Source: Oceanicaulis sp. HTCC2633 (GTDB lineage Bacteria > Pseudomonadota > Alphaproteobacteria > Caulobacterales > Maricaulaceae). Taken from it: a stretch of DNA of 64,000 nucleotides. This document shows, piece by piece, positions 17,308-28,559 of this stretch. A model generated the notes under the pieces. It was not told the origin of the DNA. It made no database searches and saw only the letters and a list, made by a program, of their open reading frames with translations. Positions within the stretch are counted from its first letter, which is position 1. Each line of letters starts with the position of its first letter. A program made the position numbers and the translations under genes. The DNA lies in assembly GCF_000152745.1 (NCBI RefSeq), contig NZ_CH672428.1, positions 1,691,251 to 1,755,250 on the forward strand, in the 5' to 3' direction.

Positions 17308-18339
17308 ATGACCAGATTGCGCTTGATGACGCTCGCCACCGCCAGCCTCGCCGCGCTCACCTTGGGCGCATGCGCCAGCACCGGCGCGCATACCGGCATG
17401 GCGACAGCACCGCAAACGCACGCCCCGCATGCGCATACGGACCATGAGGCCGACTTCGAAGCGGACCGTCAGGCCATTCTGGCGATGGCGGGCGAATACG
17501 AAGTGACGTTCGATTTCACCGAATTCCTGCCCATTGACGCCGCATACGAGCTGGCCGATCCCAAGGTCACCCCGGCGCGCGAAGTGGTCTACGTGATCGC
17601 CGATGAGGGCGACTTCATCTCTCTCCAGCACCTGCTGCTGGTCGGGGATCTGGAAGACCCGTTCGTGGTGAAGCACTGGCGTCAGGACTGGGCGTATCAG
17701 CCCGAGCGCCTGATGGCCTATCGCGGCTTCGGCGCCTGGGAAATGGACACGCTGAGCGCGGATCAGTCCCACCGCGCCTGGTCGCAGACGGTCTATCAGG
17801 TCGATGACAGCCCGCGCTATGCCGGGATCGCCCGCTGGGAGCATGCGCCCGAAGCCTCCACCTGGGAGCCGGCGCGCAGCTGGCGCCCCCTGCCGCGCCG
17901 CGACGCCACCACGCGCGATGACTACGATGTGATCGAAGCCGTGAACCGCCACACGATCCTCGAGTGGGGCTGGACACACGAACAGGACAACTCAAAGCTT
18001 GTCCTTCGCGATGGCGAGGAGCGCGAGCTGGTGCGTGAGCACGGCATCAACACCTATCGCCGCTATGACCTTGAGGGTGATCACGCTGCGCAAACCTATT
18101 GGGACGGCACTCAAGACTATTGGGCCGATGTGCGCGCGGTCTGGGACGACATACTTGAACACGCCGATCGCTTCACCGCCGAGGATGATGCGGAAGGCTC
18201 GATGCTCTACATGCCGCTGCTGAATGAAGGGCAGGCGGTGCTCGATGGCGAGCAAGACGCCGACACGGCCTTCTCGAACGCCGCAGACGTGATGGAAGCC
18301 CAGATCACGGTGGATGGCGAACCGCTTGAGGTGGAGTAG
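17308..18339 (+). CDS. DUF6607-like lipoprotein, Fur-linked
   Basis: 343 residues. The first 22 form a lipoprotein signal (LTLGAC, Cys22). A His-rich stretch follows directly (TGAHTGMATAPQTHAPHAHTDHE), a possible metal-binding segment. The rest is acidic and aromatic-rich (DWAYQPERLMAYRGFGAWE, ILEWGWTHEQDN) with no known catalytic motif. It appears to be DUF6607, a family I recall near TonB iron receptors; that assignment is from memory. It shares a 174-base divergent region holding two Fur-box-like sites with the receptor gene, which implies a role in iron or heme acquisition. Exact function unknown. The start has GACATTGAG upstream, a weak ribosome site. Confidence 0.72.
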   Translation: MTRLRLMTLATASLAALTLGACASTGAHTGMATAPQTHAPHAHTDHEADFEADRQAILAMAGEYEVTFDFTEFLPIDAAYELADPKVTPAREVVYVIADEGDFISLQHLLLVGDLEDPFVVKHWRQDWAYQPERLMAYRGFGAWEMDTLSADQSHRAWSQTVYQVDDSPRYAGIARWEHAPEASTWEPARSWRPLPRRDATTRDDYDVIEAVNRHTILEWGWTHEQDNSKLVLRDGEERELVREHGINTYRRYDLEGDHAAQTYWDGTQDYWADVRAVWDDILEHADRFTAEDDAEGSMLYMPLLNEGQAVLDGEQDADTAFSNAADVMEAQITVDGEPLEVE

Positions 18340-18350
18340 CGCAGGCGCAC

Positions 18351-18430
18351 ATGGGTCCCCGGGTCAAGCCCGAGGACCGAGAGCATAGAGCTTGAACCTC
18401 TCGGCCTTCGGATTTGATCCGGAGGCCCAT
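18351..18430. repeat. 80-bp imperfect palindrome
   Basis: Arms 18351-18383 and 18398-18430 match at 26 of 33 positions with only transitions, compatible with G-U pairing, around a 14-base loop. The arms contain CCCCGGGTCAAGCCCG and GGATTTGATCCGGAG. It looks like an intergenic repeat of the kind common in Alphaproteobacteria, placed between convergent genes. Confidence 0.65.
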
Positions 18431-18439
18431 ACCCCCATC

Positions 18440-18470
18440 AAAAAAGCCCCGGCGTCACCGCCGGGGCTTT
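18440..18470. terminator. Bidirectional intrinsic terminator (leuS / lipoprotein gene)
   Basis: GCCCCGGCG (18446-18454) pairs perfectly with CGCCGGGGC (18459-18467). On the minus strand it is followed by TTTTTT, terminating leuS; on the plus strand by TTT. Confidence 0.85.
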
Positions 18471-18491
18471 CACATAGTCAAAGACCAGCGC

Positions 18492-21188
<2,697 letters not shown>

Positions 21189-21199
21189 CGAATCTCGTC

Positions 21200-24100
21200 C
21201 TAGCCGGCTTTCGCCACGGAGATGCGCACGGCATCGCCCTGAATCTCGGTCTCGCTGACAAAGCCCTCGCCCGCTTCAGCCGCAAGGCTGAGAGCGAGGG
21301 TTTCGTCCTTGATGAAGTCACCATGGGCGTCGAGCGCCGCCTTCACAGCCTCGCCGCCGGCAATGCCGAGCGCGATACGGTCAGACACTTCCAGACCCGC
21401 CTCCTTGCGGGCGGTCTGGACCGCGCGCACGAGGTCGCGGGCGAGGCCTTCACGTTCCTGATCCGCGTCCACGGAGGTGTCGAGCACGATGGCGCCGGTG
21501 CCGGCGAAGGGTTCGGCGTCCGAGCCCTCATCGGTGACGACGCGCATGGTGAACTCTTCGGCGGCGAGGGTTTCACCCGCCACCGTCGCCGTGCCGTCCT
21601 CATTGAGCGTAAACTCACCCGAACGCGAGGCCGCCATGACATCCTTCATGGCCTTCCCGAGGCGCTTGCCGATGCGCGGATCGGGCTTGAGCTCGACCTT
21701 GCCATAGGCGTCGAGATCGGTGGATGTCGCCACATCGCGCACATTCACCTCGTCCCGGATCAGGTCCGCGAACGGTTCCAGCGCCGCACTGTCCGCATGC
21801 ACGATGGTCAGGGTCTTGAGCGGCAGGCGCACGCGCAGACGCGCGCGCTCACGCACCGCCAGCGCCGCCGAACAGGCGTCGCGCACCAGGTCCATCGCGT
21901 GGACGAGATCATGGTCCTGCGGGAACTCGTCCGCTTGCGGCCAGAGGGTCAGATGCACCGAACGATCGCCGGTCAGGGCCTTGTAGACCTTCTCGGTCGT
22001 GATCGGCAGCAGCGGGGCGAGGATTCGGCTCACCTTCACAAGGACCGTATAGAGCGTATCGAAGGCCGCGTTCTTGGCCGCCTCGTCTTCGGAGCCCCAG
22101 AAGCGGGCGCGGGAGCGGCGGATATACCAGTTGGTCAGCGCGTCGAAATAGGCCGTCGCCTCCTTGCAGGCGCGCGGCACGTCATAGCCTTCGAGCGCCG
22201 CGTTCACGGCATTGGCCAGCTCGCCCGTCTTGGTGAGGATATAGCGATCCAGGGGATCGGTCGCCGAGGTGATGATCTGCGGCTGGCGCTCCTCGAGATT
22301 GGCGTAGAGCGAGAAGAAGGAATAGGCGTTCAGCAGCGGCGCGATGGCTTCGCGCTGCACGCTCGCAATCTCGCGGCCCTCCTTGGGCACCAGCAGGTCG
22401 CCCCCGGTGAGCACCGGCGAGGAGATCAGGAACCAGCGCATCACGTCCGAGCCGTACTGGTCAAAGAACTCCATCGGGTCGGGATAGTTGCGCAGGCGCT
22501 TGGACAGCTTCTGGCGGTTCTCATCCAGCACCACGCCGTGGCAGATCGCGTTCTTGAAGGGCGGCCGATCGAACAGCATCGTCGACAGCACCATCAGCGT
22601 GTAGAACCAGCCGCGCGTCTGGGCGACATATTCCACGATGAAGTCCGCCGGGAAGTTCGCCTCGAACCAGTCCTTGTTCTCGAACGGGTAATGGACCTGG
22701 GAATACGGCATGGAGCCGGAGTCAAACCACACATCGAACACGTCCTCGACGCGGCGCATGGTGGACTTGCCGGTGGGATCATCCGGGTTCGGACGGGTCA
22801 GTTCGTCGATATAGGGGCGGTGCAGGTCGGTGACCTTGACGCCGAACTCCGCCTCCAGCTCCTCGATGGAGCCATAGACGTCGACGCGTGGATAGTTCGG
22901 ATCATCAGACACCCAGACCGGGATCGGCGTGCCCCAGAAGCGCGAGCGGGAGATGTTCCAGTCCTGCGCACCGGCGAGCCAATTGCCGAAAATGCCATCT
23001 TTGACGTGGGCCGGAGACCAGTTGATCTCCTTGTTCAGCTCGACCATCCGCTCGCGGAAGTCCGACACCTTCAAATACCAGCTGTCGACCGCTTTGTAGA
23101 TCAGCGGCTCGTCCGTCCGCCAGCAATGCGGATAGTTGTGGTCATAGGTGTCATGGCGGAAGAGTTTGCCCTCTTCCTTCATGCGCTGGATGATCGGCTT
23201 GTTGGCGTCAAACACCAGCATGCCTTCATAATCAGGCACCTGAGACGTATAGCGGCCCGCCTGATCCACCGGCACGACAACGGCGATGCCCGCCTTGCGG
23301 CAGGCGTTCAGGTCATCCTCACCAAAGCCCGGCGCCATGTGCACGATACCGGTGCCGTCCTCATCAACGACGAAGTCCTCGATCAGGATCTGGTGGGCGT
23401 TCTCCCAGCCGACGAAATAGTCGAACGGCGGGTGGTATTTCAGGCCCGCCAGCTCAGAGCCCTTCACCGTGCCGATCTGCTCGGCGCCCTCAAGCTGCTT
23501 CTTGTACTTCTCAAGCCCGTTCACCGACAGGATGAAGCGCTCATCGCCCTTCTGCATGATGGCGTAGGTGATGTCCGCGCCGGCGGCGGCGGCGAGGTTG
23601 GAGGGCAGCGTCCAGGGCGTGGTGGTCCAGATCAGGATCTTCGCGCCCGACAGCTCGCCCTGACCCTCTTTCAGCTCGAAGCCGATGGTGACGGCGGGGT
23701 CGGTGCGGTTGCGGTAGGAGTTGTCGAGACGGGTCTCGAAATTCGACAGCGGGGATTCCACGGCCCAGGAATAGGGCACGACCCGGTAATCCTTGTAGAC
23801 AAGACCCTTGTCCCAGAGCTGCTTGAACGCCCACAGCGCGCTTTCCATGAAGCTGATGTCGAGCGTCTTGTAGTCGTTCTCGAAATCGACCCAGCGCGCC
23901 GAACGGGTGACATAGTCCTCCCACTCGCCGGCATATTTCATTACGCCCGCGCGCGCGGCGGCGTTGAACTTGTCGATGCCCATTTCCAGGACGGCCTTGC
24001 GCCCGGAAATGCCAAGGTCCTTCTCGGCGGACAGTTCAGCCGGCAGGCCGTGCGTGTCCCAGCCGAAGCGACGCTCGACGCGCTTGCCCTTCATGGTCTG

Positions 24101-24367
24101 GAAGCGCGGGATCACGTCCTTGGCGAAGCCGGTCAGAAGGTGCCCGTAGTGCGGCAAGCCATTGGCGAAGGGCGGGCCGTCATAGAAGACGAACTGATCG
24201 TCTTCCGGGCGCTCGTCGATCGAGGCCTGGAAGGTGCCGTCCGCCTTCCAGAACTGGAGAATCTCGGCATCGATCTTGGGCAGCTCCGACGGTCCGGGGA
24301 CAGCGGGAAAACGGCGCTCCGTCGCGCCTTCAGCCTTCTGGGCGTCGCTCTTGGTCGCGTCGGCCAT
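21200..24367 (-). CDS. ileS: Isoleucyl-tRNA synthetase, type 2 (eukaryote-like)
   Basis: Charges tRNA-Ile. 1055 residues. The catalytic signature FYDGPPFANGLPHYGH places HYGH at 73-76. The second signature is KLSKR, near residue 619, followed by LRNYPDPMEFF. These forms mark IleRS type 2, the eukaryotic-like class known to tolerate mupirocin. GWDTHGLPAE is the core motif, and the CP1 editing part has TTTPWTLPSNLA. The C-terminal zinc region of type 1 enzymes is absent. The start is ATG 24367 with AGGA upstream; a longer frame adds 31 unconserved residues. It is the first gene of the ileS-leuS pair. The promoter must lie in 24368-24524, where I see no T-box-like structure. Confidence 0.95.
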   Translation of the reverse strand: MADATKSDAQKAEGATERRFPAVPGPSELPKIDAEILQFWKADGTFQASIDERPEDDQFVFYDGPPFANGLPHYGHLLTGFAKDVIPRFQTMKGKRVERRFGWDTHGLPAELSAEKDLGISGRKAVLEMGIDKFNAAARAGVMKYAGEWEDYVTRSARWVDFENDYKTLDISFMESALWAFKQLWDKGLVYKDYRVVPYSWAVESPLSNFETRLDNSYRNRTDPAVTIGFELKEGQGELSGAKILIWTTTPWTLPSNLAAAAGADITYAIMQKGDERFILSVNGLEKYKKQLEGAEQIGTVKGSELAGLKYHPPFDYFVGWENAHQILIEDFVVDEDGTGIVHMAPGFGEDDLNACRKAGIAVVVPVDQAGRYTSQVPDYEGMLVFDANKPIIQRMKEEGKLFRHDTYDHNYPHCWRTDEPLIYKAVDSWYLKVSDFRERMVELNKEINWSPAHVKDGIFGNWLAGAQDWNISRSRFWGTPIPVWVSDDPNYPRVDVYGSIEELEAEFGVKVTDLHRPYIDELTRPNPDDPTGKSTMRRVEDVFDVWFDSGSMPYSQVHYPFENKDWFEANFPADFIVEYVAQTRGWFYTLMVLSTMLFDRPPFKNAICHGVVLDENRQKLSKRLRNYPDPMEFFDQYGSDVMRWFLISSPVLTGGDLLVPKEGREIASVQREAIAPLLNAYSFFSLYANLEERQPQIITSATDPLDRYILTKTGELANAVNAALEGYDVPRACKEATAYFDALTNWYIRRSRARFWGSEDEAAKNAAFDTLYTVLVKVSRILAPLLPITTEKVYKALTGDRSVHLTLWPQADEFPQDHDLVHAMDLVRDACSAALAVRERARLRVRLPLKTLTIVHADSAALEPFADLIRDEVNVRDVATSTDLDAYGKVELKPDPRIGKRLGKAMKDVMAASRSGEFTLNEDGTATVAGETLAAEEFTMRVVTDEGSDAEPFAGTGAIVLDTSVDADQEREGLARDLVRAVQTARKEAGLEVSDRIALGIAGGEAVKAALDAHGDFIKDETLALSLAAEAGEGFVSETEIQGDAVRISVAKAG

Positions 24368-24524
24368 ATCGATCCTCGTCTCACATGTTTCTGACGGCTT
24401 CCCCACGCCTTCATATCGGCGCGTCTTGCGACAATGCCACTGACGGAGAAAGCCCTGCACCAGACAAGTGCAGTCAACATGCGGCGGTACCCCTTGCGCG
24501 CGCGAGGGTCAAGGCGCAGGCACG

Positions 24525-25670
24525 CTAAAGCGCGGCGAGCGCCTGTTCGAGATCGGCCCAGAGGTCATCCGGAGCCTCGAGCCCGACCGACAGACGCACC
24601 AGACCATCGCTCACCCCCGCCTCCTGACGCGCCTCGGGCGTCATGGCGGCATGGGTCATGGTGGCGGGGATGGCGCACAGGCTCTCCACGCCCCCGAGCG
24701 ACTGGGCGAGGATGAAAAGCTCCAGCGCGAGGACGAACTGGCGCGCCGCCGCTTCCCCGCCCTCAAGCTCGAGACTCAGGAGCGGGCCGTAACCGTCCTG
24801 CTGGGCTCTGGCGATGGCGTGGCCGGGATGATCCTCGAGCCCGGGATAATCGACCCGCACCACCTTGGGGTGGGCATTCAGGCGCCGGGCAATCTCGAGC
24901 GCGCCGTCCGACTGCGCCTTCGCCCGGACCGGCAAGGTCCTCAGGCCGCGCATGGCGAGAAAGGCGTCAAACGCCCCGCCCACGGCGCCCGCCGCATTGG
25001 CCCACCAGCCCAGCTGCTCCACATGATCAGGATTTGCCGCGCAGACAACGCCGCCCACCATGTCCGAATGGCCGTTGATGATCTTGGTCAACGAACTGAC
25101 GACGAGATCCGCGCCCAGCGCAATCGGGCGCTGAAGCGCGGGCGACAGAACCGTGTTGTCGACAACCGCAATCGCGCCCGCCGCTTTCGCCTTGGCGCAG
25201 GCGGACTTGAGGTCGGTCAGGCGCAGGCGCGGATTGGACGGCGTCTCGAAGAAGACGAGATCCGCGCCGTTCCAGAGCGCCTCGTCCAGCGCCACAGGGT
25301 CGGTGCAATCGGCATAGCTCAACACAAAGCCGCGCTGCTGGCTGCGCGCATCCATCAGGCGCCGCGTGCCGCCATAGCAGTCATGGGCGCAGACGATCCG
25401 CGCCCCGTTGGGCAGGAGATTGAGCACCAGATCAATCGCCGCCATTCCCGAACTGGCCACCACCGCGCCGGAGGCCCCTTCCAGCGCTGCAAGGGCGGCG
25501 GCCAGTTCAGCCCGACCGGGTTGGCCAGTGCGGGCATAGTCAAACGCGCCGGGCTGGGCCGGATCGGCCCGCCTGTAGGCGCTCGAAACCTGTATGGGCG
25601 CGACCACTGCGCCATGACCCGGATCGCAATTGATCCCGGCGCGAACGGCGCGCGTGCGAAACTCAGTCAT
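24525..25670 (-). CDS. metB: Cystathionine gamma-synthase / O-acylhomoserine sulfhydrylase
   Basis: PLP enzyme that replaces the acyl group of O-acylhomoserine with cysteine or sulfide on the way to methionine. 381 residues from ATG 25670. The Schiff-base lysine lies in SSLTKIINGHSDMVGG. Other family marks are SSAYRR, YARTGQPGRAELAAALAALEG and ETPSNPRLRLTD. The Cys that marks methionine gamma-lyases is replaced (HDCYGGTRRL), consistent with a synthase. It is the last gene of hom-metX-metB, and its start overlaps the metX end by eight bases. The choice of cysteine or sulfide as donor cannot be made from sequence alone. Confidence 0.87.
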   Translation of the reverse strand: MTEFRTRAVRAGINCDPGHGAVVAPIQVSSAYRRADPAQPGAFDYARTGQPGRAELAAALAALEGASGAVVASSGMAAIDLVLNLLPNGARIVCAHDCYGGTRRLMDARSQQRGFVLSYADCTDPVALDEALWNGADLVFFETPSNPRLRLTDLKSACAKAKAAGAIAVVDNTVLSPALQRPIALGADLVVSSLTKIINGHSDMVGGVVCAANPDHVEQLGWWANAAGAVGGAFDAFLAMRGLRTLPVRAKAQSDGALEIARRLNAHPKVVRVDYPGLEDHPGHAIARAQQDGYGPLLSLELEGGEAAARQFVLALELFILAQSLGGVESLCAIPATMTHAAMTPEARQEAGVSDGLVRLSVGLEAPDDLWADLEQALAAL

Positions 25671-26613
25671 GACGGCCCTCGAGGAAAGCATTCACACGCG
25701 CGGCCTCCTTCAGGAAGGCGTCATGACCATACGGGCTGTCATGGACGACAAGACGTGAGTCGCATCCCGTCAGCGCGGCGCGTGTCGCCTCGACCTCTTC
25801 AAGCGGCACGAGCCGGTCAGAGGTGAAGGCCAGCAGGTTCACCGGGCAGGTGATCGCGGAAAGGTCCGGGTTCGCCGCTTCCATGGAGGCGAGGCGCGAC
25901 AGGAAGCGTTCAGGCGTCACCGTGCGCGCATAATCGGCGCCCCGCGCGGAGAGATAGGCTTCCACCCCGCCCGGTTCGCCCTCCGGGCCGAAACGCCGGG
26001 CGAATTCTTCGGGCGTGCGATAGGTCGTCATGGCGAGGCGGCGAGCGATATCCACGCCGCGCGCGCCCTGCCCGGCCTCGATGGCGAGCTTGAGGATTTC
26101 ACGCTGGATGGCGCGCAGGCCCTGGGTCATCGGATGCACGCCTGCACTGGCGCACAGAAGATCGAGCCTGCTGACCCGTTCGGGCGCCATGGCCGCAAGG
26201 CTCAGCCCGACCGAGCCGCCATAGCTCGCGCCGACCAGCGCGAAACGCTCGATGCCCGCCGTATCGGCCAGCATCAACACGGCCGCGGCCTGATCATCCA
26301 CCGTCGGGAAGGGCTCTGCGGCGTCATCGAGAAAATCCATGGACACAAGCCGTCGCCGGGTCGGGTCCAGTGCGCCGCCGACCTCAGCCACGCCCGGCCA
26401 CCAGCCCGGCCCGTCCTCATCCTCGATCAGGCGCCGGTCCGCGGAAATGCCGCCCAGAACGATGGTGACGGCCCCGTCATTGGGGCCGACCACCCGGCCG
26501 CGCACATCCGACCAGCCCCCGCCATGGGGGCGTTCAAAGCCGCAGCTATACTCCTGAACGCGCCATTGGGCGGTTCGACATCGCTCGGGCGAGGAAGAGG
26601 CAAGGGCCGTCAT
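25663..26613 (-). CDS. metX: Homoserine O-acyltransferase, short MetX type
   Basis: Activates homoserine by acylation, the committed step of methionine synthesis. 316 residues with an alpha/beta-hydrolase fold. The nucleophile is Ser130 in VGASYGGS; HDSPYGHDAFLKE near the C-terminus carries the acid and His of the triad. Shorter than standard MetX (about 370-380). Compact versions linked to hom in Xanthomonadaceae are reported to prefer succinyl-CoA, so the donor may be succinyl-CoA rather than acetyl-CoA (inference). Its ATG overlaps the hom stop codon (TGATG), so translation is coupled. Regulation is by the riboswitch upstream of hom. Confidence 0.85.
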   Translation of the reverse strand: MTALASSSPERCRTAQWRVQEYSCGFERPHGGGWSDVRGRVVGPNDGAVTIVLGGISADRRLIEDEDGPGWWPGVAEVGGALDPTRRRLVSMDFLDDAAEPFPTVDDQAAAVLMLADTAGIERFALVGASYGGSVGLSLAAMAPERVSRLDLLCASAGVHPMTQGLRAIQREILKLAIEAGQGARGVDIARRLAMTTYRTPEEFARRFGPEGEPGGVEAYLSARGADYARTVTPERFLSRLASMEAANPDLSAITCPVNLLAFTSDRLVPLEEVEATRAALTGCDSRLVVHDSPYGHDAFLKEAARVNAFLEGRHD

Positions 26614-27587
26614 CAGCGCTGGGCCTTCAGAAGCCGGTTGAGATCCCCGATCAGGCTGCCCGCCGTCGGCAGACGCCCAGCGCCCTTGCCCGCCACGATC
26701 ACTTCAGCGCCGCGCTCGGGAAGCAGCACGACCACATTGCCTTCCGCGCGCGCCCGCGCCAGCGGGTCGGTCAGCGGCAGGGCTTCCAGACGGACCTCGG
26801 CGCGCACGCCCGAGACAGAGCGCGACAGGCAGCCCACCTGACGGATGCGGCGACCATCCTGGCGCGCCGCGTCCAGCACATGGGCGGAGAGATCGCGGAT
26901 CGACGCGGTCGGGATGGAGGCCGGATCAAGATCGACGCCCCAGGCCTCGCGGGCGATCAGCGCCAGCTTGTTCGCCGCGTCCAGACCATCGAGATCCGCG
27001 CTCGGATCCGCTTCAGCGAAGCCGGCGTCCTGCGCTTCCTTTACGGACGCCTCGAGGGAGCGGCCGGACGCCAGACGGTCGAGGACGAAATTGGAGGTGC
27101 CGTTCAGCACGCCGCGGACCCGGCCGACCTTGACGCCGCTCTCGCGCAGGCGCGTCACGGTTTCCAGCACCGGCGCGCCACCGCCGACAGCGGACGAGCA
27201 GGCGAAGGTGCGACCTGCCGCCTGGGTCTCTTGCACGAGGTCAGGACGACGGGCGGCCACATCCTTGTTGGCGGTGACCACATGGCAGCCTTCCCGCACC
27301 GCGCGCTCGACCAGCGCTTCCGCCTCGGCGCCGCCGGGCAGCGCCTCGATCACCAGCTCGGGCTTGAGCGCGAATACTGCGTCCGGATCGGTGAAGACCT
27401 TGAAGCCGGATACGCCTTCGGGGCGCGGGGTGCGGGTGAGAATACCGAGAAGCTCAATTCCTTCCGGCAGACGCTCGATCACGCCGCCGCCAACCACGCC
27501 GCAACCCAGCATGATCGCGCGCATGGGGCGGACCGGCGTGGCGGCGGGTGAAAAGGCGGGGCGATCCAGCAGGGCCGGATAGGTCAT
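26613..27587 (-). CDS. hom: Homoserine dehydrogenase, methionine-branch copy without ACT domain
   Basis: Reduces aspartate semialdehyde to homoserine with NAD(P)H. 324 residues: Rossmann motif GCGVVGGG (28-35), VVTANKDVAA, and the catalytic signature GFAEADPSADLDGLDAANK. It ends at IGDLNRLLKAQR without the roughly 90-residue ACT domain of many bacterial enzymes. The start is ATG 27587, with AAAGGAGAG as a strong ribosome site. It is the first gene of hom-metX-metB, about 120 bases downstream of a SAM-II riboswitch. A second homoserine dehydrogenase is fused to aspartokinase in thrA at 48156; this copy is therefore the methionine-specific isozyme (inference). Confidence 0.92.
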   Translation of the reverse strand: MTYPALLDRPAFSPAATPVRPMRAIMLGCGVVGGGVIERLPEGIELLGILTRTPRPEGVSGFKVFTDPDAVFALKPELVIEALPGGAEAEALVERAVREGCHVVTANKDVAARRPDLVQETQAAGRTFACSSAVGGGAPVLETVTRLRESGVKVGRVRGVLNGTSNFVLDRLASGRSLEASVKEAQDAGFAEADPSADLDGLDAANKLALIAREAWGVDLDPASIPTASIRDLSAHVLDAARQDGRRIRQVGCLSRSVSGVRAEVRLEALPLTDPLARARAEGNVVVLLPERGAEVIVAGKGAGRLPTAGSLIGDLNRLLKAQR

Positions 27588-27705
27588 GATGCTCTCCTTT
27601 GTGTTCAACGGCGCCGAAGCGAGGGCTCCGGGCGGAACTGAGGAAGAGCGGTGCGTCGAGAGTGCCTGAGGCGACGGGGGGAATGTCAGGACCAAACAAT
27701 CTCGA

Positions 27706-27762
27706 CGCTTCGCTTTAGCCGCACTTGTTCCGCGCCCGCAAGCTGAAGCTCAAATCGGCGCA
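27706..27762 (-). ncRNA. SAM-II riboswitch (metA motif)
   Basis: In the hom leader. Stem GCGCC (from 27761) pairs with GGCGC downstream; the loop begins GATTTGAGC and contains TTGCG; then AACAAGTGCGGCTAAAGC carries the conserved AA(C/U)AA-UG and GCTAAA segments. GCTTC in the loop can pair with GAAGC at 27711-27707, giving the H-type pseudoknot that defines SAM-II. About 57 nt, the usual size. Found by reading against the remembered consensus, not by a covariance model. It should shut off hom-metX-metB when S-adenosylmethionine is abundant. Confidence 0.75.
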
Positions 27763-27767
27763 AATCT

Positions 27768-27791
27768 GGATATAAGGATATCTTTATATCC
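27768..27791. promoter_or_regulatory. 24-bp palindromic operator between -35 and -10 (SahR-like form)
   Basis: Half-sites GGATATAAGGAT and ATCTTTATATCC match at 11 of 12 positions. It covers the whole spacer and the -10 box, a position for repression. The ATATAAAGATAT form resembles what I recall for ArsR-family SahR operators of methionine genes; that link is from memory. Confidence 0.55.
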
Positions 27792-27797
27792 GGTCAA
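27769..27797 (-). promoter_or_regulatory. hom-metX-metB promoter
   Basis: -35 TTGACC (27797-27792), a 17-base spacer and -10 TATATC (27774-27769). Initiation would fall just before the SAM-II aptamer, so the riboswitch starts at the 5' end of the mRNA. Confidence 0.6.
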
Positions 27798-27805
27798 GCG
27801 CTTTC

Positions 27806-28468
27806 TCACATGCTGTGTGAGATCACCGTCCAGACCGCCAGTCCGATGAGCGCGCCGCCCGCCAGAAGCCTGAGCCAGAGCGCGCGGGCGAGGCGTTGCA
27901 GCGCCCCCGCCCCCAGACCCAGCGCAAAGAGGGCCGGCACTGTGCCCAGGCCAAACCCCAGCATCACGAGCCCGCCTTGCACCGGTGAGCCCGTGAGCCC
28001 GGCATAGAAGGTCATCAGATAGATCAGGGCGCAGGGCATCAGCCCCCAGACCAGCCCCAGACCGATTGGCCCGAAGCGATGCAGATGGTGCAGGCGCTTG
28101 GTGATCGGCGCGGCCAGCCGCGCGCCCAGGCGCCCGACCTCTCCGCCGAAGATGGGGATTTCCATGACCGAGAAGCCCGCCGCGACCAGCACCAGCGCCG
28201 ACAGATAGCGCGCCACATCCTGAAAGGCGGCAGGAGGGCGGGAATCCTGCAATCCCCAGCCAATGGCCCCGGCGATCACGCCCAGCACCAGATAGAGCGA
28301 AATCCGCGCGAGCTGGGCCTGCAGGAGCCGTGACGCCCGCAAACCCGCCCTCGTCTCCTTGCCGCCTGCGCCCAGCGCGATGACCGCAGCGATGCCGCCG
28401 CACATGGCCAGACAATGGGCGCTGGAGGACAGACCCGCGACCAGACCGGCCAGAAAATCGATTTCCAT
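27806..28468 (-). CDS. TauE/SafE or DsbD_2-type membrane protein of the cbb3 cluster
   Basis: About 220 residues, with six or so hydrophobic segments. The N-terminal LAGLVAGLSSSAHCLAMCGGIAA (conserved Cys in HCLAMCGG) and later GLVWGLMPCALIYLM (Cys in MPCAL) are the marks of the UreH-like/DsbD_2 family often found beside ccoNOPQ. A role in copper or thiol delivery for cbb3 oxidase assembly is inferred from that neighbourhood. The start at 28468 is chosen because the conserved hydrophobic N-terminus begins there; ATG at 28498 is also possible, and the longer frame to 28627 runs into the shared promoter region. It is divergent from ccoN. Confidence 0.75.
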   Translation of the reverse strand: MEIDFLAGLVAGLSSSAHCLAMCGGIAAVIALGAGGKETRAGLRASRLLQAQLARISLYLVLGVIAGAIGWGLQDSRPPAAFQDVARYLSALVLVAAGFSVMEIPIFGGEVGRLGARLAAPITKRLHHLHRFGPIGLGLVWGLMPCALIYLMTFYAGLTGSPVQGGLVMLGFGLGTVPALFALGLGAGALQRLARALWLRLLAGGALIGLAVWTVISHSM

Positions 28469-28538
28469 CCGTCCGCCCAAGAGCGGCCCGACATCCATTC
28501 CGGGGTGTGTCAACGTGTCGCCATCCACAATTTTTGTA

Positions 28539-28559
28539 GGGAATTTTCTGGAAAATCCC
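28539..28559. promoter_or_regulatory. Inverted repeat in the cco divergent promoter region
   Basis: GGGAATTTTC and GGAAAATCCC form a near-perfect dyad centred between the TauE-like gene and ccoN. No TTGAT-N4-ATCAA (FNR/FixK) box is visible in 28469-28701, so this dyad is the main candidate operator. Regulator unknown. Confidence 0.35.

Noticed and set aside
21323-24394. Long plus-strand open frame of over 1000 codons opposite ileS
   Set aside because: It is the antisense shadow of a clear IleRS gene; its translation is rich in Arg, Gly and His without any motif, as expected from GC-rich codon bias.
24368-24524. T-box leader upstream of ileS
   Set aside because: No T-box bulge sequence or specifier stem; T-boxes are also not expected in Proteobacteria.
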